A stretch of DNA of 64,000 nt from contig BGZK01001211.1 in NCBI GenBank assembly GCA_005406025.1, positions 62,001 through 126,000 of the forward strand, in the 5' to 3' direction. This DNA is from Eumeta japonica (Eukaryota > Arthropoda > Insecta > Lepidoptera > Psychidae). A program made the translations under genes and the position numbers. Under the pieces are notes generated by a model, which was not told the DNA's origin, did not search any database, and worked only from the letters and a program-made list of their open reading frames with translations. Shown in pieces: positions 12,060-22,680 of this stretch; the first letter of the stretch is position 1, and every line of letters starts with the position of its first letter.

Positions 12060-12340
12060 AAGAAGCAAACGAGGGTGCGAGCCATCAGAGAGCAGGTGAT
12101 CACAGCTATCCATGTACACTCGCAACCTCGGGGTAGTCACTAGTATGTTACTTTTAGGAAAGAATAAGATAACTGATGGAGGGGTGAGTGAGTAACCGGA
12201 ACTCCCACTCAATCGACAAAAAGCAACAGCAGGAACTGCTACTTCACGTCCGCATTCTGTGAAACTGTGTTGTCTAATCAGTCGAGCTGGCCCGTTTTTG
12301 TGTTGCAGCCAAGTTGGCCACAGCGTGACTCCACCAGATT
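12060..12340 (+). repeat. Interspersed repeat family A, copy 2
   Basis: It reads AACGAGGGTGCGAGCCATCA, GAGAGCAGGTGATCAC, CATGTACACTCGCAACC, GGAAAGAATAAGATAACTG, GATGGAGGGGTGAGTGAG, CCGGAACTCCCACTCAATCG and AACAGCAGGAACTGCTACTT. The order and wording match copies 1 and 3 closely. A (TA)n run starts right at its 3' end, which fits a repeat tail or slippage site. Confidence 0.65.
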
Positions 12341-12348
12341 AAGCTTAG

Positions 12349-12349
<1 letters not shown>

Positions 12350-12402
<53 letters not shown>
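12350..12402. repeat. (TA)n microsatellite, ~26 units
   Basis: An uninterrupted alternating TA run of about 53 bases directly follows the family A copy. Confidence 0.98.
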
Positions 12403-12404
<2 letters not shown>

Positions 12405-13925
12405 AATTTTTTCAAATTCTAAATTCTAATTAATAATTAGGTAATTCGTTTAAAATTTCAGATTATCGCCAATCATTACGTAACTTTTTACCAAGTACGT
12501 TTAGTACATACTCGAGATGAAACGAAAGAAATAAAAGATTCAATCGGCACTTCGAAGGAGAAAAGCGAAAGGGGTGCAGAATTAAAACAAAAACTCCGAA
12601 TCGGAATCGATTCGACATAAAAATCGAAATCGGTTCGACATAAAACAGGTTTTCGACTGGAGCCGGTTAGGGCTTGGACGGGTCATTACACTAAACGTAA
12701 TGGCGCCTACTTAGCGCGAGGTCGGTGTCGCAAAGAAAACACAAACGGTACTGAAATGTTCAATTATCGAGAAAAAATAAACATAAAAAGAAATGTCTAC
12801 GTTGACGGTGTCGTGACTGCGTGTCACAAGACTAATTTTGAGATACTTTGTTGAATTTGACAATAAACGCGGAGATAATATGCTTTGTCATATCATTATT
12901 CTGATTCATAGAAATATAACGAATATTCGATTTTTAATACGATAGATAGGCTTCGTGGTAAATGCGATATTTAGTGAATAGGAATTTATTGTTATTATAA
13001 TATTAATATTATGATCTCCCGTCTATTTTCCTAGAAGGTAGCTAGGTGACCTTAGATTTTCAAATTGTTTTTACGTCTTGCTTCATGGGGATTCAATAAA
13101 TAATAGCTAATTTTGCTAATGTATAACTGAAGATCGGGCGACCAGATTCGATTGGCATCACTTCTACTGGTTCAAGTGGTACAAAATAATTAAAACTGAA
13201 ATAATTACTATTACATGCATATATTTACATAATCATAAAATTGTATATAAATAAGATAATTATAAAATAAATAAATATGTAAAGCCTCGCAGTATAAATA
13301 CACATAGCGTCTATATTGAATCGAAATATAACTATGTACTTAATAGTACTATGAGCTTGAGAATTAATTTTACTGAAATATTTTTCAGTGTGGCTGATTT
13401 TCAGTGCACTGCATTAACTTAGGGTTACGATTTCAGATCTTTTCTCCGTGTTTTTTTAAATGAGTGTAGCAGTAGTAAGGTTGACAACGATTCGCAATGC
13501 AGTCGATTTTCAAATGAATGTAAGCACTGATAAGTATCACCGGTTGCATCGCATCTATGCCAGCATCGACTAGCGCAAAAGCTACGTCGTTCCGCAAATG
13601 TAAAGCCTAAATCACGAGAGAGGGCGGGCGGGTCGCGCCGTTTAGCTAACTCGTTGATCTACGAGCTCGGAGGGCGGGCGGCCGATCGCTGCCGGTTACG
13701 ACGCATCGGAAATAACGTTTCAACGTTACAAATAACGGCGGAATGGCTTCTTAATCTCTTACATCTTACCTGTTGGATTTATTTGTCGCTGTTTAGAGAT
13801 GTGGTATTTGATTATAATGCTAGGATCACGATCTAGTCCAATATTTTGCTTAGTAATTTGAATAATATGGAGAATTTAGGGATAAGAAATATCTCATTTA
13901 ACTAGTATAGTCTACTTTAAATATA
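12403..13925. other. AT-rich stretch with one GC-rich patch
   Basis: No gene was recognised. At about 12595-12650 the phrase TTCGACATAAA occurs twice within short ATCGRAATCGRTTCG motifs, a small tandem-like repeat. A GC-rich patch at about 13615-13700 (GGGCGGGCGGGTCGCG, GGGCGGGCGGCCGATCGC) may be regulatory. The frame at 13654-13836 is not recognisable. Confidence 0.4.
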
Positions 13926-13957
13926 CGAGGGGCGGCTGATAAGTCCGCGGCCCAAGG
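13926..13957 (+). repeat. Mariner left terminal inverted repeat
   Basis: It starts CGAGGGGCGGCTGATAAG and continues TCCGCGGCCCAAGG. It pairs with 15191-15222 except for one C/T difference near its inner end. Confidence 0.95.
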
Positions 13958-14084
13958 TACTTAGCGACGACTCATTATTTCACAACTATTACCACTAATT
14001 GCGACACTTCTTGTTAGTATAAATATAGCTTCTTTTTGTTATTAAAGTCATTAACAAATTATCTGTCGAAGCACAAACGTCATC

Positions 14085-15083
14085 ATGTCAGCCGAATCGT
14101 CAAATCTCAGTAATATTGAACATCGCGCCGTAATAAAGTACTTCGTAAAGAAAGGAAAAACGCCCAAAGAAATTTTTGAAGACATGGTATCAGTTTTTCA
14201 GGAATCTGTGCCTTCGTATACGATGGTCAAAAAATGGGCTCGCTTATTTCAACAAGGACGAGAGAGTTGTGAAGATGATCCTCGCACAGGGTGTCCTGTG
14301 ACGGTAGTGACGGAGGAAAATGTTCGAAAAATCGAAAAATTAGTACTGGTCGACCGAAGAATAAAATTATGGCAGATACCTAAAGAGATGCACATTAGTA
14401 AAGAACGAGTTGGAGAAATTATACACGAGCATATGAATATGAGAAAAATCAGTGCGCGTCGGGTACCAAAAATGCTAACGCCGTTTGACAAGCAGCGGCG
14501 ACTTCAGACAAGTAAGGATTTTTTGGAGTTAGTCGGGGATAATATAGACGAAATTTGCGACCGAATTGTAACCGTGGATGAAACCTGGGTTCGTCAATAC
14601 GATCCGGAATCTAAACAGGAGTCCATGCAATGGATGAAAAAAGGAGAAAGGTCGCTGAAGAAATTCAAGGTTCAAAAGTCGGCATCGAAGCTTATGGCGA
14701 CAATTTTTTGGGATAGTGAAGGTGTTTTACTAATTGATTACTTGTCAAAGGGGACTACTATGAATGGCAAATATTACGCGAATTTATTGGCTCAGGCACG
14801 AGAGGCAGTCGTACAGAAGCGACGTGGGAAGTTATCGTGCGGAGTGCTGTTTTTACAAGACAATGCATCTGTCCACACGGCGCGGGTTTCGAGGCAGGCC
14901 CTGAAGGACACGGGCTTCTCGGAAATTGACCACCCACCCTACAACCCAGATCTAGCTCCCAGCGACTATTTCCTTTTTTCCAATTTAAAAAAGGAGTTAC
15001 GTGGTCGTAGATTTGTTGATGACAATCAAATGAAGATGGCTGTAGAAAGCCATTTTGACTGCAAAGAAAAGGAATATTTTTAG
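14085..15083 (+). CDS. Mariner transposase (DD34D), C-terminus cut by a stop
   Basis: The protein would cut and paste the element by binding its terminal repeats and catalysing strand transfer with a DDD triad. The 332 residues show an N-terminal helix-turn-helix region (about 14-115) with a GRESCEDDPRTGCP linker, then a catalytic domain: Asp165 in TVDETWV, Asp259 in LQDNASVH and Asp294 in PPYNPDLAPSDYF. There are exactly 34 residues between the second and third Asp. The frame ends at a TAG (15081-15083) after KEKEYF. Beyond it the same frame continues for 23 more codons, with RCEKCISLEGDYIEK, to TAA at 15155; related transposases carry such a tail. The copy is therefore one nonsense change short of full length (356 codons). 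Whether it is still active is unknown. Confidence 0.93.
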   Translation: MSAESSNLSNIEHRAVIKYFVKKGKTPKEIFEDMVSVFQESVPSYTMVKKWARLFQQGRESCEDDPRTGCPVTVVTEENVRKIEKLVLVDRRIKLWQIPKEMHISKERVGEIIHEHMNMRKISARRVPKMLTPFDKQRRLQTSKDFLELVGDNIDEICDRIVTVDETWVRQYDPESKQESMQWMKKGERSLKKFKVQKSASKLMATIFWDSEGVLLIDYLSKGTTMNGKYYANLLAQAREAVVQKRRGKLSCGVLFLQDNASVHTARVSRQALKDTGFSEIDHPPYNPDLAPSDYFLFSNLKKELRGRRFVDDNQMKMAVESHFDCKEKEYF

Positions 15084-15190
15084 GGCGGTTTGAAGGCGTT
15101 ATACACCAGATGTGAAAAATGTATTTCGCTTGAGGGAGACTATATTGAAAAATAAAAAATAAAATACTCGTACTTTTCTTTCATTTAATG

Positions 15191-15222
15191 CCTTAGGCCG
15201 CGGACTTATCAGCCGCCCCTCG
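15191..15222 (-). repeat. Mariner right terminal inverted repeat
   Basis: It reads CCTTAGGCCGCGGACTTA, then TCAGCCGCCCCTCG, on the plus strand, the reverse complement of the left terminal repeat with one mismatch. TA follows directly. Confidence 0.95.
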
Positions 15223-15449
15223 TATATTGCTTATACATTGAAGACTGTTACGGCCTTCTTTCATATTTTATCAAGTAATTTTATAATAAAAAGACAGTTA
15301 AGTGCAACTTTGAGCTGCAAATCCAAGTATCGTGTAATATACAAAATACATTCGCACAATGTATTCGAGTACGGGGCAGTCTCGTGCTTTTACACGGTAG
15401 AAATGCATAAGTATAAAGCATTACCATTATACCCGCGTAAACAGTAAAT

Positions 15450-15900
15450 ATTAAAATTAAATTAGAAGCAATTTTATTTCGTAGGTTATAAAATACCACT
15501 TGAACTATTAAGACTTTACACTAATTTAAAATTTTCCATCTTTCGTAAGGCAGTTATTCTTCAAGAAGACCGCGCAAGAAACTAAAAGTTAGCACTTACA
15601 AAACTAAATTACACAATCACAACCAAATATATTACAAAAACAAAGAAGTTTGTGAGAAGTCGAGTTGATTATGTCTCGAAAATTTATCCTCTAAATATTC
15701 ATAAATTACATAATACCTTTTCAAATGAAATTTTTGCTCTTACATATATTAAATTTTCTTATAGTTATAAAGTGCGAGCTAAGCTAAGCCTCCAATTTCT
15801 TTTTTTCCTAATTTTTAAGCTTTCCCTTATTTCAACTTTTTTATCATTTTCTGTGAAAAACGGAACCGGTATTGAAAACAGGATTTACAGTGAGATTGGT
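15450..15900 (-). mobile_element. 5'-truncated LINE, 3' untranslated end only
   Basis: On the minus strand the segment carries blocks found in the 3' region of the LINE at 33650-35300: GGTATTATG(T/C)AAT, then CTCGACTTC, then TTCTTCTTGA/GTCTTCTTGAAG, and an end GGTATTTTATAACCTACGAA followed by ATAAA. It has no coding part. Such 5'-truncated tails are the usual debris of target-primed reverse transcription. Confidence 0.6.
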
Positions 15901-16600
15901 GGTTACACTGGATAGGATTAACATAAAAGGCAAATAATTGATTTTAAGTCATCCTATGCGCTACATTCAATTGCTAATTTAATTGCTAACAGATGTGTAT
16001 CAGAAGTAACGATGTTTAAGATATGAAGTTAGACCCACATTCTAATAATTTGCAATTGCAAAGCTACTGCTAAGTCTCGAATAATAAGTTCTAATATTTC
16101 ATCTCTGTCTCATAGATATAGGCCTGAATATTCCTAAAGCAAAAAAAATTGGTTGCCTGTAAAGTCGGTATACGGGCGAAAGTTTTACGTGACAACGACT
16201 TTGAGTGGTAAAATCATTTTAATGTGAATATTCATTCGTATAGTTGGAGGTTAAACATTGTTATTTCAATTTTTTACATAGCAAGTCGCGCTCATTTTTT
16301 CAAGTTAAACAAATTATTATTGGTTGAGAAACGATTTATACTACTTTTTTGATTGAAAACTACCACAACATTGTGATTACTACAACATAACCTATTAACT
16401 TATGTCTTAGTCATTTATTTCATCATGTTATATTATCAGTCTGAAATTATTTACCTTTGCTGTTTGAATTGTTGCGATGGACGAAACTACCTTCACATTA
16501 TCACTACACAATCGTTTTACAATTAACTGGCAACGTGTAAACTTGTATGCAGGCCCTAAGCGAAATAGAAGCGCAAGACATGAACCGGTGTGTATGCCTA
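15901..16600. other. AT-rich stretch, nothing recognised
   Basis: No gene, RNA or repeat was identified. Confidence 0.45.
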
Positions 16601-16790
16601 TCTCTCTCACTCTCTCTCTCTCTGTCTCTCTCGCTCTTAGGCGGGCTAACTGTGCTCGAGTGGAAGGGACGCGTGCTTTCACTTTTTATGTCTGTCTCTC
16701 TCTCTTAGGCGGGCTAACCATGCCCGAGTGGAAGAGAGACGTGCCTCACTCGCTCTCATTGTGAGCGCATAACGTGAGCGGAGCGTAACG
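16601..16790. repeat. (CT)n tracts with a 68-bp tandem duplication
   Basis: TCTCTCTCACTCTCTCTCTC runs lead into CTCTTAGGCGGGCTAACTGT at 16634. The same phrase returns at 16702 (CTCTTAGGCGGGCTAACCAT), followed in both by GCYCGAGTGGAAG and ACGYGCYT. The open frames on both strands (16428-16682 minus, 16477-16764 plus) simply run through it. The 3' part, GTGAGCGCATAACGTGAGCG, has a further short GTGAGCG repetition. Confidence 0.75.
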
Positions 16791-18190
16791 CAGTTTCTTG
16801 AAGTGTCACCCGGCAAACCAATTTATAAGACGTTGTCACGTCAAAATGTGATTAAAGAATGTGATACCACAATGAGAATTGTTCTGTATTTTATTGTGCC
16901 TCTTTCTTTTGAAAATTACCAATATATTATAATGATACGTGCATATTTATATCACGCATAATTATATAAAACTTTACGTATGAATGAGCGAGTCCAACTA
17001 CTTGGGTCTTTTTTTAAAACATATCATTTGCTTCCTCGTGGTTAAAATGTAAAACAAACCAAGGGAAAATCTTGGTAGTTCACGAGTTACCATTGCTGGG
17101 TATTTGCATGTCACAGAGCGCGACGCTTGCAAAGTGAATCTAGGCCGGGCGCGCTCAAAGGCCGCACGACGCTACAATCTGAATATATCTAGAATTTTGA
17201 TCCCAGTGCAAATTTTGTCAGCTGTAGTATTGTCCTCGTATCGTTCTAGCGAATGTTAATACAGAAACTGTTATGGGCTTAGATCTCTGTGTAACTCAAA
17301 GTATTTGTTGACATCATACAATATATTATGGGCGTTGCGCTCCTTTCATGTGACTTTCTCTCTCTCTCTTTTAAAATTTATTATGTCTAAAATATTAAAT
17401 CAAACTCTGAATTTATTCCTTAATTTTCACTATTTATATCGAAAAAGCTTTGTTCCTGATAGGGATACCCCGACCACACATTTACTTTTTTTATGTAGAA
17501 TTTTCAAGGAGCAACGGAGCAAGCGATCTGCTAGAGAGTAGATGGTCACCGCCATCCGCCATCCATGGACAGAAGCAACCTTACGTGCATTTGTATCTAA
17601 CGTTATTCAAAACTAATATTCTAAGTAGACAGTTTTCATAGAGAGCAATTCTCATACATAAAAGCATATAAATAGCAATCTATACAAACTTTTGATTAAA
17701 TCGAAATCCACCGTATAAAACCGTCAAATCCAAAGTATCAACTAGTTGCCCCCGACCGTTCGCCACCGATGTGCGGTTTGCGGCCGCGTTGTGCGCACGC
17801 GGCGTGGGGCGGGCGGGGTAGCGATACTCTGCGCCCGCGACGCCCCGTGTCGAGCGCTCACACTGCATCCGATGCATCCGTTTAACTAATGTAATTGAAT
17901 TCTGTTTCCTCCGTAGCGGAGCGGCTGAGATTCAAGCTCTATTCAAACACGAAAGGTACTAATTCCGGTAGGGCGAGTTTTGCTGTGTGATCGTTGTTTT
18001 TCTTTGTCGCCGAAGTTGCATGTCTAGCTTTCACAATGGTTCTCGTACTTTTTTTCTGGTAGTTTAAGAGACATTTTTTAACACATAAAAAGCAAAATAT
18101 TCAGTATCAAACAATGCCAAAGTTATTATTATTGATACTTACTGGAAAATTTATTTTGTAAAATTGGAAATAGTCGCCTCTTCTTCTTGG
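16791..18190. other. Mixed stretch with GC-rich patches, no recognised gene
   Basis: GC-richer patches lie at about 17105-17175 (GGCCGGGCGCGCTCAAAGG) and 17745-17870 (GCGGCCGCGTTGTGCGC, GGGGCGGGCGGGG, GACGCCCCGTGTCGAGCG). They resemble the other CpG-dense islands in the window and may be regulatory. Frames at 17305-17541, 17450-17641 and 17680-17877 have no family match. Confidence 0.4.
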
Positions 18191-18204
18191 TTCCTGTTGT
18201 AGTA

Positions 18205-18420
18205 GCTTAGTATATGTCTGTCTGTCTGTAGCATCATATCTCCCAAACGGCTGAATCAATTTCGATTATTTTTTTTTATTTGAAAGATGACTTGACCGCA
18301 AATGTTCTTAGTTATGATTCAAGAAAATATTTTCAGCCGTTTGAAAATTATTAGTCCATTTTTGGTCGATGAATAAACAAAAGCATCTTCCACTGCTTTC
18401 ATCGAGTCGAAATTCGGTGT
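18205..18420 (+). repeat. Interspersed repeat fragment ('CTGTCTGTCTG..AACGGCTGAA')
   Basis: TATGTCTGTCTGTCTGTAGC is followed by CTCCCAAACGGCTGAATCAA, TTTCGATTA, a T-rich run and GAAAGATGACTTG. In many insect, notably lepidopteran, genomes 'AACGGCTGAACCGATTTCG' next to CTGT repeats marks a dispersed repeat. The assignment is by remembered pattern. Confidence 0.45.
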
Positions 18421-18509
18421 TCTGTTACTTTAATGACATTAGAACAATAATTTTGAAATGACGCCACAGCACATCCTGAAATATGGAAGATGCCCAGCTT
18501 CCCCACCAA

Positions 18510-18884
18510 CTTACAGGAGAGGTTATCATGTTTGGACTTATTAGAATAGTCTCAACAATTGGAGATAGACAGGCTAGCTTCCAACTTACAGGAGAGGTTA
18601 TCATGTTTGGACTTATTAGAATAGTCTCAACAATTGGAGATAGACAGGCTAGCTTCCAACTTACAGGAAAGGTAATCATGTTTGGACTTATTAGAATAGT
18701 CTCAGCAATTAGAGATAGACTGGCTAGCTTCCAACTTACAGGAGAGGTTATCGTGTTTGGACTTATTAGAATAGTCTCAACAATTGGAGATAGACAGGCT
18801 AGCTTCCAACTTACAGGAAAGGTAATCATGTTTGGACTTATTAGAATAGTCTCAACAATTAGAGATAGACTGGATAGCTCCCAC
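18510..18884 (+). repeat. Five-copy 75-bp tandem repeat, open on both strands
   Basis: Units start at 18510, 18585, 18660, 18735 and 18810, each opening CTTACAGGARAGGTWATC and ending GGCTAGCTTCCAA (the last unit decays at its end). Since 75 is a multiple of 3, both strands stay open: plus 18483-18950 (155 codons, 25-residue unit from LTGEVIMFG to DRQASFQ) and minus 18425-18829 (134 codons). Units 1, 2 and 4 share GGAGAGGTTATC and ATTGGAGATAGACAGG; units 3 and 5 share GGAAAGGTAATC and ATTAGAGATAGACTGG. The order A-A-B-A-B implies a 150-bp dimer was duplicated. No protein family is recognised. Confidence 0.93.
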
Positions 18885-18949
18885 TCGCGGCTCCGCCCAT
18901 GGACTAAAAATGGATTCCTTCACTACCATCTTCGACCGATCACGTTCTA

Positions 18950-19030
18950 AATCGTTATCTCGATCGCTTTCCCGCTTTTAATTCTGAACGAGGTCTCAAT
19001 GTCGGTAGATTCCGATTCTGGTTCCTCGAC
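18950..19030. repeat. Short degenerate hexamer array
   Basis: TCTCGATCGCTTTCCCGC and TAGATTCCGATTCTGGTTCC show the same six-base rhythm as the arrays at 10500-10650 and 53690-54010. Confidence 0.4.
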
Positions 19031-19750
19031 GTCCCGACGCTGAATGTAACAAGGCACGATGGTACACGATATCGAAGGACGGACTATGCACGTGGTTTCT
19101 GTTTTAAGGGAATCGTGGTGATGAATGATTAGTATTTGGCAAGATAGAGTAGGGTAATGAATGTAGTACAGCTTGAATAATGATATACGTTGCAAACTAC
19201 GAGAACAGAACGATGGTAGGATACAATGATGTTTTCAATACATTTTAATTACTGGTAGTAGTGTCGAGTCAGATTTGTAAATTACTATAAATGTTATAAC
19301 ACTTTTAAATAATAACGTACAACAGTTAGAACGAAATTAAAGAATCGCTATCCTGTTTTCAGTCTTCGCAATTATGGTAAAGCTGGTTTGTCTTGGGGAA
19401 TATTGGACAGCTTTATTTGGTAGAGTTCACAAATAGCAAAACCGTGCAAGCTTTTTTATACGTATTCAAGGCCACGTAAACTTGGCCTTAAATCGGCTTT
19501 TTCTACTATGTTTCTTTGCAGCGTAAGATCAGTAGTCGATCATAATGTGTCTACTAGAAATATATAATGTTCAAAAAGAAGGATATGAAACAAAATTAAA
19601 GATTTAAAGTTTTATCGGCATAAATTATTGCATTAAAAAAAAAAAGTGTTAGAAGAAGATATGTATAAAATGTTTTGCTTTCAGCGAGGACCAATAACAT
19701 ATTAGTTTAATAATTATTATGGTAGACGGTATTTGAATAAATCAGGTTCA
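19031..19750. other. AT-rich stretch, nothing recognised
   Basis: No gene, RNA or repeat was identified. The minus-strand frame at 18947-19195 has no family match. Confidence 0.45.
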
Positions 19751-19987
19751 AACTGCAGACGCTTGTTGCAACATGCAGCGGCATGCAGTATGCAACCCAC
19801 CGCTGACTCTCGAATCTGCGTTTGCACTACGAATCCCAATTCGCCAAACTGAATTATGATTCTAGAGAAATAACAGATATCGCGTGAACAGTGTAAGACA
19901 TATTCGTAGTGCAAGCGCAGTTTCGAGGGTTTGGCGGTGGCCTGCATTCTACGTGCTACTGCATATTCTAGGAGAACGTCTGACAAC
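19751..19987. mobile_element. Compact MITE of the 'GACGCTTG..CACTACGAAT' family
   Basis: The left half contains GCAGACGCTTGTTGCAACAT, CAACCCACCGCTGAC, CTCGAATCTGCG and TGCACTACGAAT. The right half holds the same words reversed: ATTCGTAGTGCAAGCGCAG, TTCGAGGGTTTGGCGGTGG and AGAACGTCTGACAAC. It is thus an inverted-repeat element of about 240 bp with almost no interior. A longer relative with an interior lies at 24967-25624 and a partial one at 41541-41815. Confidence 0.75.
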
Positions 19988-20570
19988 GAATTTTCGCGAT
20001 GAATGATGATAACGGAATTCTCTCTGAGCAAATTCGGCTCGCGCTTAACTGGTTTTCAAGTTATTGTATTTTTTGTCACATAACAAAACAAGTAGTTGTG
20101 ACTGCAAGTAGACACATTAATCGTGTACATGTTAGACGGGACAAAGTGTTTTAGCTGTTGTACAATTTTTTGTTAATAGCTTACCAAGCTACTATTAATT
20201 ACAGAGCCAGCACGGGGGGCTTAACTAAACTATTTTTTGTTATTTCAATCTAGGATATAAATAAAAGTAAGTGAGCATCAACAATAGAGAGATCAAAAAT
20301 CTGACACGACAGCATTAAATTCGAACACATTTTTTTTAGTATAAAATAAATGGTGTTTTTATTCAATCCGCTATGAAAAGCTTATCAAAAAATTAATGCT
20401 TAATAAATCAGCAAATATAAAATTTTGCAACTATCCCAATAGCCAGTAGTGTAGGAAACGAATTCAATAGTAATAAGAAAATTGGATTCTTACTACGTGC
20501 AATCAATGCTAGCGGAAATGTTAACTTACAAAAACAACCTCTTTGATGGCCTCGAACTGTGCTCGGTCAA
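19988..20570. other. AT-rich stretch, nothing recognised
   Basis: No gene, RNA or repeat was identified. Confidence 0.45.
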
Positions 20571-20574
20571 AAGT

Positions 20575-20770
20575 TGGATCAGGTAAATAAGACGCGGTGT
20601 TAGCGGCACGGCAATTACCGCCGGGCCGAGCCGCCCCTAATTGCTCGCGACGCTTTTGGCCTATTTACAATTTATTTTACCGCCTCATTTCGTTGAATTC
20701 TCATTATATTTCCCGTCGTGGTAACTGTTGCCCGCCCGCGCCCGCCGCGGTCAATTTCTCGAAACAAAAG
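20575..20770. other. GC-rich island, candidate regulatory element
   Basis: CpG-dense blocks (GCGGCACGGCAATTACCGCC, GGGCCGAGCCGCCCC, GCCCGCCCGCGCCCGCCGCGG) surround AT-rich words such as TTTACAATTTATTTTACCG. The overlapping 131-codon frame (20597-20992, plus) is not recognisable. The pattern fits an insect enhancer or promoter, but no direct evidence exists. Confidence 0.4.
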
Positions 20771-21214
20771 AATTTTATAACGTCGAGCTTTTCGGTTCGA
20801 GCTTTGAACACGAGTTTTAGCTTTAATGGAGCAGTTGAAGTGTGCATTGTTTGTGTTTGCTGTTTATTTCAGAAATCTGCCCGCACCGGGATCCATAGAC
20901 AATGTGAATTTTGTGTTTTTTTTTTATTGTTTTTGTTTAATTTATCTAAGTCAACATTGACGTTAACAAAACGAAAATTTTCCGATAATTAGAAAAACAA
21001 AATGATTGTGTTCTTTTAAAAAATCCACTATTCTCTATGGAGTATAACTAATGTCAAACTACTTTTTTCATGATTGTTTTGTTCAATTTCAACAGAAAGC
21101 TGAATATGTTCCGAATCCCTTAAGATTTCATTAAAGGTTATTAACGTGGGTCAATCAGAAAGGCCTTAGAAAATCAGAAACAGAGCAAACTAACAAGTTA
21201 TTTTTATTATTTTT

Positions 21215-22680
21215 TTTTCGAAATAGTGTCCTTTGAGATCAAGACATCGCTGCATTCGATGGATCCACTGAGAGAAACAATCTGACCACTCGCACTTAGG
21301 GGTCGCTACGACGGTTTTTTCATCGGCTGCTTCTTCGGGGTCCGTAAACCGTTTTCCTCGAAGTTTTTCTTTTATTTTAGATAATAAAAATCACGCGGTG
21401 CAAGGTCGGGGCTGTAAGGGGGCTGAGCCAGAATTTATATACCTAATATCACCAAATATCTTGTGCTTGTGCTATGTGGTAAGGCGTTATCATGATGAAG
21501 GACAATCCTATTGCGAGATCATTTTTCTCGAACTTTGCAAAAACAAGAGGCAAATAATTGTTAATATACAAGTCTGCATAAATCGTTCTTCTCTACTAAA
21601 ACGATTGCTGTCATTCCTAACAAAGAGGTAACCATCTTTTCTCCGACGATTCGACCTCGTTTTACTAGAGTAGGCAACTCCTCAAAAAGAAAAACTCATT
21701 GAGCAGACTGTCTTTTGGTTTCAGGATACTAACAGTAAATCTAGCTTTAGTCACCTGTGACTATGTCGTATACAGCATTTGATATACGAAAATTGAATAT
21801 TTAGGCAAAAAAAAATCAGAAATGTTTAAAAAAATTGAATAAACACAGTACCAGAAAAAGTCGACTATGCAGAGTCACAAATTTATTTAGAGGGCTCTGT
21901 GTGCGGATGTCCAACAGGGTCCCTGTAGATGTACAAAATTAAATTTACGCTTATAAAAATTTAAAAACATTATTAAACAACCAATAATTAGAAAAAGACA
22001 TTACATAATTTCTAAATAATTAGAAGATAAATTTCTTAGGGTATCAGTTTTGTCTATGTACGATGAAATGAGAAAAGAACTAACCTTAAATTTCTTATTC
22101 GTTTTTCTCAATTGAAACTGCCTTCCGAACGAGTGGTGTCAATTGTAAATTGTGTTTGTAAAAGAAAGTGTAAATTTTCCAAAAAAATATGACTTATTAC
22201 AAGTGTTATTTTATAACCTATGAAGTATAGATATTTTGAATTGAAATTAAAATTTCAATTCGAGTCACCACAAGAGAATATTTGCTACATTTTGTATCAC
22301 CAATGAAACAACGGAATTTTTAAGTTTCGGTCAAATTACGAGGCAACCACTGAGTACAAAGCTTTCTGACCGCTAAATGTTCGTGAAGCATTTTGCGCAC
22401 TTGACTCATACCGGTGCCTAAGTTTATCCGAATATGTTGGAAGTTTACTCTTTTGTCAGTCTCTATCATGAGTCTTACAGCACTGATGTGGTCTTCGGTT
22501 GTCGCCATAGAAGGACATCCCTCATGCAGATGGTCAGTTTGATTGGTGCGATCACGTTTGAATTCGTTAAATCAATTATAAACAGTGGTAAGAGATGTAG
22601 CTCCATCACAAAAGGTCAACCGAAGTCTGTTAAAACTTTCTTGTTGGCTTAATTGGCAAAGAAAGTCATAAAAATCATTG
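21215..22680 (-). pseudogene. Mariner transposase pseudogene (different lineage from 14085)
   Basis: Reading the minus strand from 22680: FYDFLCQLSQQESFNRLRL, then MATTEDHISAVRLMIETD and HEHLAVRKLCTQWLPRNLTE (DNA-binding part, to ~22320). After the LINE insertion come SNAVYDIVTGD with the first catalytic Asp codon at 21750-21752, ELPTLVKRGR, then IVLHHDNALPH (Asp 21489-21491) and PPYSPDLAPRDFYY (Asp 21390-21392), and a C-terminus SQWIHRMQRCLDLKGHYFEK. Stops directly follow and surround the first Asp, and only 32 codons separate the last two Asp, two fewer than the family norm. It is clearly non-functional. Confidence 0.88.
21820..22258 (+). mobile_element. LINE 3' fragment nested in the dead mariner
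   Basis: GTCACAAATTTATTTAGAGG and GGCTCTGTGTGCGGATGT match the 3' region of the minus-strand LINE (reverse complement of ~34070-34125). The end TTATTTTATAACCTATGAAG followed by TATAGATATTTTGAATTGAA matches that LINE's tail (GTTATATTATAACTTATGAA..ATATTTTGAATTTGAA). It interrupts the transposase between its NLTE motif (~22325) and SNAVYDIV (~21790), so it arrived after the mariner. Confidence 0.65.

Larger units (their letters stand above)
13926..15222 (+). mobile_element. Mariner element, almost intact (~1.3 kb)
   Basis: 32-bp terminal inverted repeats lie at 13926-13957 (starts CGAGGGGCGGCTGATAAG) and 15191-15222; they match at 31 of 32 positions. TA dinucleotides flank both ends, the expected mariner target duplication. 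The ~1297-bp length is typical of the family. A TATAAATA box (14018-14025) lies upstream of the transposase start at 14085, and AATAAA-type signals follow the end of the frame near 15150. The high terminal-repeat identity and long open frame suggest a recent arrival or recent activity. Confidence 0.95.

Noticed and set aside
18510..18884. Possible CRISPR-like array
   Set aside because: The units are contiguous 75-bp tandem copies without unique spacers, and the window is eukaryotic in character.
19717..20031. 104-codon minus-strand frame
   Set aside because: It runs through the compact inverted-repeat MITE at 19751-19987.
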